A stretch of 64,000 bases of DNA from Gracilimonas sp. (GCF_017641085.1 NZ_JAEPPI010000003.1:696894-760893); one strand, 5' to 3'. Counted from the stretch's first letter, positions 1 to 8,731 are shown. The notes: generated by a model from the letters alone, not told the origin. A program made the numbers and translations.

Positions 1-196
1 CAGCCGGCTCTTTTTTGCTAAACAAGAGGAGCAAATCAATGCCAAAAATCACTATAAACCCAAAGAAAAGAATTTCGGCAAAAGCACCGACAGGGGGCAC
101 AAAGTAGCCTACCAGAAAAGTCAGAGCCACCCCGGCCAGTACCTGGAAAAACAGGTTGCTGAGATGCAGTTGCTTTAAAAAGTTTAGTGGATTCAT
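1..196 (-). CDS. N-terminus of a DUF58-type membrane protein (partial)
   Basis: An open frame starts at the ATG complement of 194-196 and runs off the left edge, giving about 65 residues that begin MNPLNFLKQLHLSNLFFQ. Two hydrophobic segments (roughly residues 17-34 and 38-58) are followed by a basic KKE stretch. In this gene order (MoxR, then the next gene) the usual partner is a DUF58 protein, which starts with exactly such a two-helix anchor followed by a cytoplasmic domain. The DUF58 domain itself would lie outside the window, so the family call is inferred from context and topology. It is last in the leftward cluster, about 160 bp after moxR. Confidence 0.6.
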   Translation of the reverse strand, partial: MNPLNFLKQLHLSNLFFQVLAGVALTFLVGYFVPPVGAFAEILFFGFIVIFGIDLLLLFSKKEPA

Positions 197-244
197 GTGT
201 TGTTAGTAAGTCTTTCTATAACTTGCCTTCTGAAAAAGCGTCTT

Positions 245-346
245 CCTCTCCATAGGAGAGGAAACAAAGGAGAGGGTCAATGTTTGAGTCAACTTAATTA
301 CCTATTCAAACATTGACCCGCCCCTAAATCCCCTCCCCGGAGGGGA
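245..346. repeat. palindromic intergenic repeat cluster
   Basis: Three inverted repeats fill the gap between moxR and the DUF58-like gene: a 7-bp-arm hairpin at 245-261 (CCTCTCC ATA GGAGAGG); a 14-bp perfect pair at 274-287 and 306-319 (GGGTCAATGTTTGA and its complement); and a CCCCTCC/GGAGGGG palindrome around 330-346. Such stacked palindromes are typical of dispersed REP-like elements. They could also attenuate or stabilise the transcript between the two genes. Confidence 0.6.
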
Positions 347-357
347 CTTTAGTAAAA

Positions 358-1377
358 TTACCTCGGCACCTCCACCTTCTCCAGAATAATTTGTATTACC
401 TGATCGGGTTTCATTCCCTCCATTTCTTTTTCCGGGGTTAGGGTAATTCGGTGGCGGAGAACAGGGTTTATTACCTCTTTCACATCTTCAGGAGTAATAA
501 AGTCGCGCCCGTTCATAGCAGCCCAAGCTTGTGCGGCTTTCATTACAAACACCGAGGCACGTGGCGAAGCACCGATTGAGACCGAACTACTGTTTCTTGT
601 ATTCTGAATAATTTGGGCAATGTACTTCATCAGCTCAGGCTCCACATGAACCGATGCCGCTACATTTCGTTGTTTGGCAATTTCTTCGGCGGAAATCACT
701 TTATCCAGTGAGCTGATATCCAGCTTGTTTTTGCGGGAATAACTGCCGGATAAAATCTCCACTTCTTCTTCTAATGAAGGATAGGGGACATCAATCCGGA
801 ACAGAAAACGGTCGAGCTGAGCTTCCGGCAACCGGTAGGTTCCCTCATGTTCAATGGGGTTTTGTGTGGCAATTACCATAAATGGAGGCTCCATGAAATA
901 GGTTTTACCATCCACGGTAATCTGCCGTTCTTCCATCACTTCAAATAAAGCCGCCTGTGTTTTCGCCGGCGATCGGTTGATCTCATCGATAAGCACGAGA
1001 TTTGAAAAAACCGGTCCTTCCTTAAACTCAAAGTCTGTGGTTTTTGGGTTGAATACCGATGTTCCGATTACATCAGCCGGCATCAGGTCGGGGGTGAACT
1101 GAATACGGGAAAAGTCAGCACTGATGGTTTGGGCCAGCAGCTTGGTGGTCAGGGTTTTGGCCACACCGGGAACGCCTTCAATTAAAACGTGTCCGTCGGC
1201 GAGGAGGGCCGCAATCAACAAATCGACCATACGATGCTGACCTACAATGATTTTACCTATTTCCTCCCGGATACTTTTCACCAGTTTTTCCACTCCTGAT
1301 AAATCAGTGCGGCTTTCAAATGGTGCTTTTTCTTCGGTTGATTGTTCGTTGTGAGTGTCTTTCTCTTCAGTGCTCAT
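358..1377 (-). CDS. MoxR family AAA+ ATPase
   Basis: A 339-residue AAA+ protein of the MoxR family. Walker A is GVPGVAKT at residues 68-75, Walker B reads LVLIDEINR, and the segment ATQNPIEHEGTYRLPEAQLDRF is the family signature (sensor 1 and following helix). MoxR proteins act as chaperone-like ATPases that activate or assemble partner proteins, often vWA or DUF58 proteins encoded next door. The start codon overlaps the stop of the upstream DUF4350 gene (ATGA at 1374-1377), so translation is coupled. A second moxR (26539-27540) lies elsewhere in the window. The substrate of this copy is unknown. Confidence 0.93.
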   Translation of the reverse strand: MSTEEKDTHNEQSTEEKAPFESRTDLSGVEKLVKSIREEIGKIIVGQHRMVDLLIAALLADGHVLIEGVPGVAKTLTTKLLAQTISADFSRIQFTPDLMPADVIGTSVFNPKTTDFEFKEGPVFSNLVLIDEINRSPAKTQAALFEVMEERQITVDGKTYFMEPPFMVIATQNPIEHEGTYRLPEAQLDRFLFRIDVPYPSLEEEVEILSGSYSRKNKLDISSLDKVISAEEIAKQRNVAASVHVEPELMKYIAQIIQNTRNSSSVSIGASPRASVFVMKAAQAWAAMNGRDFITPEDVKEVINPVLRHRITLTPEKEMEGMKPDQVIQIILEKVEVPR

Positions 1378-2576
1378 CGTTGACTCTGGTTATAGAATTG
1401 GTCAATTCGTTCGGTTAACAGTTTTAATTCTTTTTGGGTGAGGTCATCCTGACCGGAGATCTTGTCAATCAGATCAAAAAGGCCTTGTATTACGATCTCT
1501 TCAATGCCGGATCGAAGGGCGATGTCACGCTTTAGTTCATCATCAATTTCGGAAGTATCCAGCCCGAGGTTGGATCGAATATAATCAAAGAAAAACCGGA
1601 TTTTCTTATCAGCAATCAGCTTGTGATCTCCTTTTTCGAGATAAAGACTTCCGATTGTTCGGGCAAATTCGATACTGGAATTTTTTGGTGGTTCGATCGT
1701 CGGTATAATTCGTTGCTTCCGCTTAGCCCTGAACACCATAAACAGCAATACGCCGCTCAAACTAATAAACCATGCCCAGCTTAGATGTTCTTCTGAAACA
1801 ACGTAGCGTACCACGCTTCCGCCGGCAAGGCGGACATCCTTATAATACTCATCCCAAATGGTTTCCCGTTCCGGAAGGTAGGAAAGGGCCTTTAAGGCAT
1901 AATCGGCTCCGGATTCATCCCGCACAAAATAATTGGTGAACAAGGTAGGGTTGGAATGAAGAAACAGCTCTCCTTCTCCAAACTGGATACGTATGAAATT
2001 TGGATTTCCTTCGTCATTAACTCCCAGTGAAGAAACTTTCAGCGTGGAATCTACCTTAAAGAAATAGGTTTCTGTGGTGCTTCGGTAGTAGGGGAAACCG
2101 GATTCCTCTTTGAGCCGGGGATTGGTGAAATTGACGCGGGCGGTATCTTCATCCAAAATAGAACCACCCGTCAATAACGGGTTATTCAGGTACGTGCCAA
2201 TACCGAGGCTGTCTTTAAAAGCCTGTTCGAAAGTGCGTGCAGCAATAAATACGCTGGCTCCCTGTTCAACCTGTGATAACAATATGTCTGTTTCCCACCG
2301 GTCGATACCAAAGCTCTTATTGATGAAGATCCAGTTCTTTTGGGGGTTTGTGGTGTCGGCGTATTCAAAAATGGGTGATTGATTCAGGCTGATTTCATCA
2401 TCCGGAAAAGCAGCCGGAAGTAAGGCATGCATCAGGTAACCGCCATAGGGAATTTTGTCTTCCGAGGAATAGCTTTCGGTCCAGTTCAGGGGTTTTGGTT
2501 GAAGAATCTGGGCCAGGACGTAGATAAATATCAGGCCGCCCAAGATGAAGTAATATGTGCGCTCTTTCTTAAACAC
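1374..2576 (-). CDS. DUF4350 domain-containing membrane protein
   Basis: A 400-residue protein with an N-terminal transmembrane anchor (about residues 9-26), a long extracytoplasmic part of the DUF4350 type (ThuA/GATase-like fold; motif SEDKIPYGGYLMHALLPAAF near residue 38), a second membrane helix at about residues 267-283 and a cytoplasmic helical tail. DUF4350 proteins are regularly found between DUF4129 and MoxR genes; no activity is established. Translation begins at GTG (complement of 2574-2576), overlapping the TAG of the preceding gene by one base. The lack of alternative ATG codons near the anchor supports this start. Confidence 0.85.
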   Translation of the reverse strand: MFKKERTYYFILGGLIFIYVLAQILQPKPLNWTESYSSEDKIPYGGYLMHALLPAAFPDDEISLNQSPIFEYADTTNPQKNWIFINKSFGIDRWETDILLSQVEQGASVFIAARTFEQAFKDSLGIGTYLNNPLLTGGSILDEDTARVNFTNPRLKEESGFPYYRSTTETYFFKVDSTLKVSSLGVNDEGNPNFIRIQFGEGELFLHSNPTLFTNYFVRDESGADYALKALSYLPERETIWDEYYKDVRLAGGSVVRYVVSEEHLSWAWFISLSGVLLFMVFRAKRKQRIIPTIEPPKNSSIEFARTIGSLYLEKGDHKLIADKKIRFFFDYIRSNLGLDTSEIDDELKRDIALRSGIEEIVIQGLFDLIDKISGQDDLTQKELKLLTERIDQFYNQSQR

Positions 2577-3292
2577 TATGCGTGAGCCTGATTTTTAAAT
2601 TGTTGGTAAACGCTCTCTACCGTTTCATATCCGGCTTGTTCAATATTGAAATCGCCGTATTCCACATATTCGTAATAGGTGGTAAGTTTATTGAAGTAGT
2701 TGCCGGCGGGGTGACTACCTAATTCCCGCAGGTAATCGTGGTTGGTTTTATCCGGTTTCCAGCTGATCAATTCATTTTCATTCAGCTGCTGAAGTGCTTT
2801 CAGGTATAAAATCCGAACGGCATCGCGGTAACGGCTTTCTGCGAGAGCAGCCTGTAGCATTTCCTCATAATTTGTTTTGGAGAGCTCTGACTCGCGAATG
2901 TTCATTGCCAGAGATTGCCCCGTTTTTTTTCTGGAGAAGGAGGAAGTAAGATTCCCACCCAGCATATGGTTTATCAGGGCAAAAAGGATGGCTCCGAAGA
3001 TGGCGAAAAAGATAACCCGAACGGTGATAGACGCCCAAGGGCTGCTGAAAATCCATTGAAGTAATTGAATAAACCACCGTTGTATCCGGCTCCATAACGT
3101 CTCAGGATTTTCAGCCTCTTCGTTATAAGCAAAGACGTCTTCGTTTGTTAAACTGTCTAAGGTTGACGGTTCAACGGTTCGCACATACACTTTGCTGCTG
3201 TCCGGTTCGAAGTGTTGAACCGTAGAAGAATCCTGAGCTGTTGCTGCAGCCGGAATCAGGAACAGAAATATAAACAGCAGTCTTCGGATCAA
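2576..3292 (-). CDS. DUF4129 domain-containing membrane protein
   Basis: A 238-residue protein with a signal peptide (MIRRLLFIFLFLIPAAATAQ), an extracytoplasmic stretch, one transmembrane helix near residues 88-110 and a cytoplasmic C-terminal DUF4129 domain (ESRYRDAVRILYLKALQQL, then LISWKPDKTNHDYL). The tryptophan-rich segment before the helix (WSRIQRWFIQLLQWIF) is typical. The start is TTG (complement of 3290-3292), overlapping the upstream stop by four bases. DUF4129 is a marker of MoxR-associated membrane clusters in this phylum, and its function is unknown. Confidence 0.85.
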   Translation of the reverse strand: MIRRLLFIFLFLIPAAATAQDSSTVQHFEPDSSKVYVRTVEPSTLDSLTNEDVFAYNEEAENPETLWSRIQRWFIQLLQWIFSSPWASITVRVIFFAIFGAILFALINHMLGGNLTSSFSRKKTGQSLAMNIRESELSKTNYEEMLQAALAESRYRDAVRILYLKALQQLNENELISWKPDKTNHDYLRELGSHPAGNYFNKLTTYYEYVEYGDFNIEQAGYETVESVYQQFKNQAHA

Positions 3293-4113
3293 CCCAACTC
3301 CTCAATTTGCGCGCGTAATCCTTTTCCTTCTTTTCGCTCAATGAGGTTGAAATACTGCAGGGCCATCGCAATCAGCATGAGTACCGAAAACAGGGAGGCT
3401 ACAACTATAAGCAGTCCGTAAAAAAGGCCCATTCCGGTTCCGATCATTGCCGAGTTATCGGCTCCAGAAGCTGCCAGAAACCCAAACAATATCGACATTG
3501 GGATAATGAGGACATAGGACATGAAAGACGTGATGATGTTCATCACCAGGTAAGTGGCAAAAGTGAACCACCAGTGGCCTTGTACTAAATCCCACGAACG
3601 GCTGATTGACTCAAAAGGGTTCCGCTGTTCGATTACAGCCACGGCCGGTGCCACAAAAAGTTTGATCCCGATATAAATGCCCGGAATGATGAAGAACATA
3701 AATCCAAAAAACACAATGATTATAATCAGGATGTAGAGGCCCAGAAGCGTAAAAAAGTTCCGGCCAAAATTGTTGAAAATATCTTCAAACCGAACATCAT
3801 TTGTGTCCTGTGCAAGATTTATATGCGTTAAAGAAACCGTGAGTAACGCACCGGATGAAAAGGCAAGAAGAAGCATTCCAATCAGGAAATCTCCGCTAAA
3901 GAGGGCATCAGCTGAGGCATCGGGATTGTCCATAATAGCGGTGAAGAAGCTGGAATATCCGCTTCCCACCAATAAACCGGAAATGATGTAGAAAGGCAGA
4001 ACCAGTAGTCCCAGCGCCTTACCCAGGCTTTTGTAATGCACCCGGATGTAGGTAAAAGAATCGGTTAAGATACCCCCGAGGTCGCGATATTTTTGAAGTT
4101 TGAAGTCGCTCAT
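3289..4113 (-). CDS. multi-pass membrane protein of a MoxR-linked cluster
   Basis: The likely start is the ATG at 4111-4113 (MSDFKLQKYRDLGGILTDSF), preceded on its strand by AAAGGAAC; a longer frame extends to 4155 but lacks support. This gives 274 residues with about six hydrophobic segments and the motif RSWDLVQGHWWFTF, resembling the membrane domain found in glycerophosphodiester phosphodiesterases and YciC-like proteins. No catalytic domain is present. The ATG overlaps the stop of the SpoIIM-like gene (ATGA), so it is co-translated. Role unknown. Confidence 0.75.
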   Translation of the reverse strand: MSDFKLQKYRDLGGILTDSFTYIRVHYKSLGKALGLLVLPFYIISGLLVGSGYSSFFTAIMDNPDASADALFSGDFLIGMLLLAFSSGALLTVSLTHINLAQDTNDVRFEDIFNNFGRNFFTLLGLYILIIIIVFFGFMFFIIPGIYIGIKLFVAPAVAVIEQRNPFESISRSWDLVQGHWWFTFATYLVMNIITSFMSYVLIIPMSILFGFLAASGADNSAMIGTGMGLFYGLLIVVASLFSVLMLIAMALQYFNLIERKEGKGLRAQIEELG

Positions 4114-5063
4114 TGTTCCTTTTTTAGAGTGATGGGTAAATAAACAAAGTACCACAGAATGAATGCTAATGAACTCAAAATTATGAATAAGCTCAACCAG
4201 ATAGGCATTTCAGTGTAGCGGGTTACAAACGATTCCAGCAATCCGGCAGCCACAAATACAGGGACTAGGCCAATAATCATTTTCAGCCCCTCACGTCCGG
4301 CTTTTATAAAGGAATGTTTACGGGAACGGGTACCGGGGAAAAGAAAGCCATTGCCGACCACGAAACCAGCTGCACCTGCAATTACAATAGCTGAAAGTTC
4401 CAGAGTTCCATGGATGAAAATGACCCGAAGAGCTTCGGCCACCAACCCGTATTTGGCAAAAAAGTGGATAAAAGCGCCTACCATCACTCCATTATTGAGC
4501 AGCACCATTCCAACTCCCAGCGAGGTAAGTAAACCACTTGCAAAGGCATAAAAAGAAACGCGGACATTGTTTACAGTGATGGCAAAAAACATATTCATTT
4601 CTTCAGCTTCTTTATAAACGGCCAGCGGGTCTCCGCGATCAATGTTGCTGATGGTCATATTCACGTAGGCATCCCCCATAATGTAGCGAACGAACGAAGG
4701 ATCATTCATTGAGGATAAAACACCGATGCCAATAGCTACTGTAAATACGATAAAGCTGTAGAGTAATTCTTTCTGTTTGGTCGCAAAAAGCCCGGGCAGT
4801 TCCTGCGTCCAAAATGTAATCAGGCGGTTGGTCTCTTCTTTTTTGGAGCGATAGATTTCATCATGTACGGCCACCGAAAGCTGGTTCAGGTATTCTTCGG
4901 TTTTACTGCCGGGGTAATTTGCCTGTGCATAAGCCAGGTCGGCACTGAGCTCGATATAGAGATCGGCGAGTTTGTCGGGGTCATCCTGAGATTTATCCTT
5001 AAGCAGGCTTTCAAACTCCTTCCATTTGTCTGCATTCTTCCGTAAAAAGGCAACTTCTCTCAT
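4110..5063 (-). CDS. SpoIIM-like (stage II sporulation protein M family) membrane protein
   Basis: 317 residues: a soluble helical N-terminus (MREVAFLRKNADKWKEFESL) and then several transmembrane helices with the family pattern FIHGTLELSAIVIAGAAG. This is the widespread DUF95/SpoIIM family, present in many non-sporulating bacteria. The name does not imply sporulation here. It is the first gene of the leftward cluster and divergent from the RDD gene at 5181. In Bacteroidota and relatives, SpoIIM-RDD-DUF4129-MoxR genes travel together and probably form one envelope complex, but its function has not been established. Confidence 0.88.
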   Translation of the reverse strand: MREVAFLRKNADKWKEFESLLKDKSQDDPDKLADLYIELSADLAYAQANYPGSKTEEYLNQLSVAVHDEIYRSKKEETNRLITFWTQELPGLFATKQKELLYSFIVFTVAIGIGVLSSMNDPSFVRYIMGDAYVNMTISNIDRGDPLAVYKEAEEMNMFFAITVNNVRVSFYAFASGLLTSLGVGMVLLNNGVMVGAFIHFFAKYGLVAEALRVIFIHGTLELSAIVIAGAAGFVVGNGFLFPGTRSRKHSFIKAGREGLKMIIGLVPVFVAAGLLESFVTRYTEMPIWLSLFIILSSLAFILWYFVYLPITLKKEQ

Positions 5064-5180
5064 TCAGTAAATTCACTTTCGTTTTAACATACATGAGCCT
5101 AACTTGGCGCTCGTTTGTGTGCAAGAAGATAACAAATCAAAACCAATACGAAACCACAGAAATCCCAATAAACCAGCATT

Positions 5181-5927
5181 ATGGTAGGTATTGAAACCTC
5201 GCAACACGTTAAACTCAGTTATGAGCCGGCCGGAGTGGGAGAGCGCATCCTGGCCTTTTTCCTGGACGCCTTTTTTATCGGGATCTACTACCTGGTGGTA
5301 ATTTGGATCTGGGGGTATGTGAATGATATCGGTCCCTCCTCAACCGGAAGCTTTGAGGATTCCGTTTGGGTGCTTTACATCGTACTCGTTCTTCCGCTGA
5401 TGCTCTATCACCTGGTATCAGAAGTGGTTTCCAATGGCTACAGTCTGGGAAAAAAGATTGTGGGAATCCGGGTGGTTAAAATTGACGGTACGCGTGCCAA
5501 TCTTGGGGGGTATCTGGTTCGTTGGATGTTCAGGCTTGTGGAAATCTCAATGACAAGTGGCGTTCTGGCTTTTGTGGCTATTTTGCTGAATGGGAAGGGG
5601 CAACGCATCGGGGATATCTTAGGTAAGACCTGTGTGATCAAAGAACGAAAAAAAGTGAATCTCGATAACACGCTGTATTCTAAAGTGGCGGATGCTTATG
5701 AGCCCCGGTTTAAACAGGTTGCCGAACTCACCGATAACGATATTCGCATCATCCGGGAAGTGCTCGACTCCCGTTCTCATTACGACTATGACAACTGGTT
5801 CCTTATGCTCCAAAAAACCCGCAAGAAAATTGAAGACCGTTTAGGGATAGAAGATCATGGACTGAGCGGGGATGAATTTCTGCAGACTGTGATTAAAGAT
5901 TACAACGCTATTCACGGAAAGGGGTGA
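5181..5927 (+). CDS. RDD family membrane protein
   Basis: 248 residues. The RDD domain covers about residues 10-160: the opening LSYEPAGVGERILAFFLDAF carries the R..D signature, followed by three to four helices, NGYSLGKKIVGIRVV and RIGDILGKTCVI. The C-terminal 90 residues are soluble and helical (EPRFKQVAELTDNDIRIIRE). RDD proteins are small membrane proteins, some linked to ion transport. It faces the SpoIIM-like gene across a 117-bp gap, the standard arrangement for this cluster. The ATG at 5181 is well placed before the conserved start. Confidence 0.88.
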   Translation: MVGIETSQHVKLSYEPAGVGERILAFFLDAFFIGIYYLVVIWIWGYVNDIGPSSTGSFEDSVWVLYIVLVLPLMLYHLVSEVVSNGYSLGKKIVGIRVVKIDGTRANLGGYLVRWMFRLVEISMTSGVLAFVAILLNGKGQRIGDILGKTCVIKERKKVNLDNTLYSKVADAYEPRFKQVAELTDNDIRIIREVLDSRSHYDYDNWFLMLQKTRKKIEDRLGIEDHGLSGDEFLQTVIKDYNAIHGKG

Positions 5928-5947
5928 TGGAATACGGATGAAAGGAA

Positions 5948-6177
5948 TGGAACACAGATGAGGGGATTGAGCTGATGATCGCGGAATGAGGGGGGTGTTT
6001 TCTGTTATACTTCAACCAGCGACCATCCATTACATCGGTGTTATCCGTGTTCCATGCTATGTTGGAGCAGGATAGAACACGGATGAGAGGATCGAGCAGA
6101 TAATCGCGGAATGAAGGGGTGTTTTCTGTATTCTTCAAACAGTGATCATTCGTACAATCAGTATTATCAGTGTTCCA
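5948..6177. repeat. two tandem copies of a ~125-bp element with inverted ends
   Basis: The 364-bp gap after the RDD gene holds no gene. It contains two diverged copies of one unit, about 5948-6054 and 6073-6177. Each opens with T(G/A)GAACAC(A/G)GATGA and closes with a complementary (G/A)GTGTTCCA, and they share GATCGCGGAATGA and GGTGTTTTCTGT. The inverted ends would let each unit fold into a long hairpin. This resembles dispersed intergenic repeats seen in many Bacteroidota-type genomes. Confidence 0.75.
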
Positions 6178-6291
6178 TTATATGATTATAAAAGGTTAGA
6201 ATTAGGATGTTGTGGGTTGGAAAAACAGGTAACCCATTTTGATATATGCCGTATATTCTTCGCTGATTAATCATTACCGTAAAAACTATTT

Positions 6292-7731
6292 ATGCGCCAT
6301 CTTTTTATCCACGCTCAATTCGGGATACTGCTTTTCAGTTTAATTCTGACAACCGGTGCTTCTGCTCAAACACCTGATACTCTGTTCTTCTCGATAGATA
6401 TGACCGGACCTCTTTCTGAAGACTGGTTCGAGCCGGTTTCCGAAAAGGTTGGAATTCGTGGAGACCAGCCTCCGCTGAGCTGGGGAACAACCTATCTGGC
6501 AGCCGATCCTAACAAAGATGGCATTTATAATATCGCCGTGCCCTTTAAACTAAATACTGATAGTCTGTTGGTTTCCTTCAAAATAAAAGTGGATGGAGTG
6601 GAGAACCCGGATGATGGATGGCAGGCCGGGCGTAATCATGAAGTCACCATATATAAAGGCATGGAAAACAGCGTGGCGTTAGCATGGGGAGACCGGCCAC
6701 CCGAAGCGCCGGTAACCATAACGGGACAGGTTGAGATTATCAGAGACTTTGAGAGTGAAAATCTGCTGCCCAGGGATTTATACATTTACCTTCCTCCGAA
6801 CTATAAGGAAAGTGACCAGCGCTACCCGGTGCTATATATGCATGACGGTCAGGCTCTGTTTGATGCTTCTGAAATAGGGCAGGAATGGAAAGTAGATGAA
6901 GCTGCTGAAGAGCTAATTAGATCCGGTGAAATTGAGCCGGTAATTATTGTGGGGATTGGAAATACGCAAAACCGCATTGATGAATACACCCCCAGCAAGC
7001 AAATCTGGAGACATGAATTGGAGCAAGTTTCATCCGTAGAAGCATCTTCATTTCCTGATGCCTATACCGGAGATTTTAAAACAACAGAAGGAGACACCAT
7101 CCGGTTCAAAACGAAAGCAGACACACTCTATGCAATGATTCCGGGTGGGGATTCCTGGCAGTCTCTGATTCCCAAAACTGAACATAGCTTTTACCTTCCT
7201 CAGGCTGGGATCACCTTTAGTTTTGAAGCATCAGAAGGAAAGGTTAATAAACTGATTGCAAGCAAGCTGTCAATGGGTGGTAAAGGGGATGTATATGGAG
7301 AGTTTATACTGAATAAAGTGAAGCCATTTGTTGATGAGAATTTCCGGACAAAACCCGGGAAAGAGTTCACAGCTCTGGGCGGTTCTTCACTGGGCGGGTT
7401 GATTACGCTATACCTTGGACTTGAATACCCGGATGTTTTCAGCAAGCTGTTGGTGGTTTCTCCTTCCGTTTGGTGGGATGGAAGAATGATCATCGATGAA
7501 GTAAATGAATTAAAGGGCTCAACCGATCAACATATTTGGCTGGATATGGGAACGGCTGAGGGTGAGGGTGCCGTAGATAACGCTAGAGCTTTACATCAGG
7601 CGCTAATAGATAAAGGTTGGTCAGCTCGAAATCTGCAATTTATTATTGAGGAAGGAGCTGCTCATAATGAACGGGCTTGGGCCAAACGGGTTCCTGAGAT
7701 GCTCCGGTTTTTATATGCTGCAGAAAATTAA
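6292..7731 (+). CDS. secreted alpha/beta-hydrolase esterase with inserted DUF3471-like domain
   Basis: 479 residues with a signal peptide ending near residue 25 (LTTGASAQ). Residues 28-140 form a beta-rich domain like a starch-binding or esterase N-terminal module. Residues 143 onward are the esterase-D/enterochelin-esterase fold (RDLYIYLPPNY, YPVLYMHDGQALFD). The nucleophile elbow GSSLG places Ser366; the likely catalytic histidine is His458 (AAHNERAW). Between RIDEYTPS and GGKGDVYGEF, which are normally close together, about 80 residues (about 246-327) are inserted that resemble the DUF3471 beta domain (DAYTGDFKTTEGDTIRF, LYAMIPGG). The substrate is unknown; esterases of this fold act on acylated sugars or siderophore esters. 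Confidence 0.82.
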   Translation: MRHLFIHAQFGILLFSLILTTGASAQTPDTLFFSIDMTGPLSEDWFEPVSEKVGIRGDQPPLSWGTTYLAADPNKDGIYNIAVPFKLNTDSLLVSFKIKVDGVENPDDGWQAGRNHEVTIYKGMENSVALAWGDRPPEAPVTITGQVEIIRDFESENLLPRDLYIYLPPNYKESDQRYPVLYMHDGQALFDASEIGQEWKVDEAAEELIRSGEIEPVIIVGIGNTQNRIDEYTPSKQIWRHELEQVSSVEASSFPDAYTGDFKTTEGDTIRFKTKADTLYAMIPGGDSWQSLIPKTEHSFYLPQAGITFSFEASEGKVNKLIASKLSMGGKGDVYGEFILNKVKPFVDENFRTKPGKEFTALGGSSLGGLITLYLGLEYPDVFSKLLVVSPSVWWDGRMIIDEVNELKGSTDQHIWLDMGTAEGEGAVDNARALHQALIDKGWSARNLQFIIEEGAAHNERAWAKRVPEMLRFLYAAEN

Positions 7732-7744
7732 TTGTAATTCAATT

Positions 7745-8650
7745 TCAGACAAAAAACCGATCTATAAATACAGCAATCCAAACAAGGGGCAGATACGCGA
7801 TGGAGGCAAACATCATCTTTTTGGCATTTGCCTTGGTTCGATCCATTCCAAACTTGATGGTGTAGAAAAGAAATCCAATTGCGAATATGAGTCCGCCCAC
7901 CAGAAAAATCATCCCGGAAATATTAAACTGATAAAGAGCGAACGTAACCGGGAAGAGGGAAAGGGTGCAAATCAATGACCAGAATACGGTTTTGTAGCCT
8001 TTTTCATCTTTGCGGGGCAACATCTTTAATCCGGCGCTGGAGTAATCGTCTTTGCACAACCAGGCAATGGACAGCACGTGGGGTATCTGCCAGAAGAACA
8101 TAATACCAAACAGTAGCCACATGCCCGGCTCGGCAATATTACCGGTTGCTGCAGCCCATCCGCCAACGGGAGGCAGGGCCCCGGGGATTGCTCCGATGGC
8201 AATATTAATCGGAGAAACTTTTTTCATTGGGGTGTAAACGCCAAGGTAAATCAGTGCGGTTGCAAAGGATACGGCTCCGGCCACCGGGTTAACTAAAAGA
8301 ATAAGGTAAAGCAGTCCGGAGAAAATCAAAGTCAGGGAAAAGATCATACCGCTTTTAGAGTCAATACGGCGATCGGGTAGCGGACGTTTAGAAGTCCGCT
8401 TCATCAGGCCGTCGGAAGCACGCTCAATAAATTGATTATGAGCCCCGGTACCTGCAGCAATCAGATAGGTACCGACCAAAGCGTGAATGAGCGTCACAAA
8501 ATTGATGTTAGCTCCACTGCCAAGGATAAAACCAACCAGCATACTCACCAATACCGACATAGTGATGCCCGGCTTGGTTAGTTGGTAGTAATCGGTAATA
8601 ACATCCGTAAAAGATCTCTTGATGAGAATGTTATCTTCGGCTGAATTCAT
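7745..8650 (-). CDS. ctaB: protoheme IX farnesyltransferase (heme O synthase)
   Basis: Converts heme B to heme O by adding a farnesyl group, for cytochrome oxidase. The start chosen is ATG at 8648-8650 (MNSAEDNILIKRS), giving 301 residues; a frame open to 8692 adds an unlikely tail. UbiA-family motifs are present: NQFIERASDGLMKRTSKRPL (the Asp-rich polyprenyl diphosphate site) and the second cytoplasmic loop motif around YTPMKKVSPINIAIGAIPGA, with about nine membrane helices. It is divergent from ctaA, the next enzyme in heme A synthesis, with an 81-bp shared upstream region. Confidence 0.95.
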   Translation of the reverse strand: MNSAEDNILIKRSFTDVITDYYQLTKPGITMSVLVSMLVGFILGSGANINFVTLIHALVGTYLIAAGTGAHNQFIERASDGLMKRTSKRPLPDRRIDSKSGMIFSLTLIFSGLLYLILLVNPVAGAVSFATALIYLGVYTPMKKVSPINIAIGAIPGALPPVGGWAAATGNIAEPGMWLLFGIMFFWQIPHVLSIAWLCKDDYSSAGLKMLPRKDEKGYKTVFWSLICTLSLFPVTFALYQFNISGMIFLVGGLIFAIGFLFYTIKFGMDRTKANAKKMMFASIAYLPLVWIAVFIDRFFV

Positions 8651-8689
8651 GTAAATTTGATAGGTCGAAATAAATACGTTTACAGACAC

Positions 8690-8697
8690 CAAATTTA
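8690..8697 (-). promoter_or_regulatory. candidate -7 box (TAAATTTG) for ctaB
   Basis: On the minus strand TAAATTTG matches TAnnTTTG exactly and lies 40 bp before the ctaB ATG. The upstream partner is only TGTG, at 19-nt spacing, so the promoter call is weak. Confidence 0.4.
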
Positions 8698-8731
8698 AAT
8701 ATTATTCCTCATACTTCACAGTATTTCAGCT

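Noticed and set aside
3289-4155. Longer form of the membrane protein starting at 4155
   Set aside because: The ATG at 4113 has an AAAGGAAC sequence upstream and an ATGA overlap with the preceding stop.
4110-5063. Evidence for sporulation from the SpoIIM-like protein
   Set aside because: The family is widespread in non-sporulating bacteria and no other sporulation gene is present.
358-5927. Bat (aerotolerance) operon
   Set aside because: MoxR and a DUF58-like start are present, but no vWA BatA/BatB or TPR BatC genes are visible in the window.
5908-6138. 76-codon frame on the minus strand after the RDD gene
   Set aside because: It reads through the two copies of the intergenic repeat and shows the same peptide twice; it is a repeat artefact.
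6292-7731. Siderophore (enterochelin) esterase
   Set aside because: The fold is shared, but no siderophore genes are adjacent and the domain layout differs; only a general esterase call is justified.
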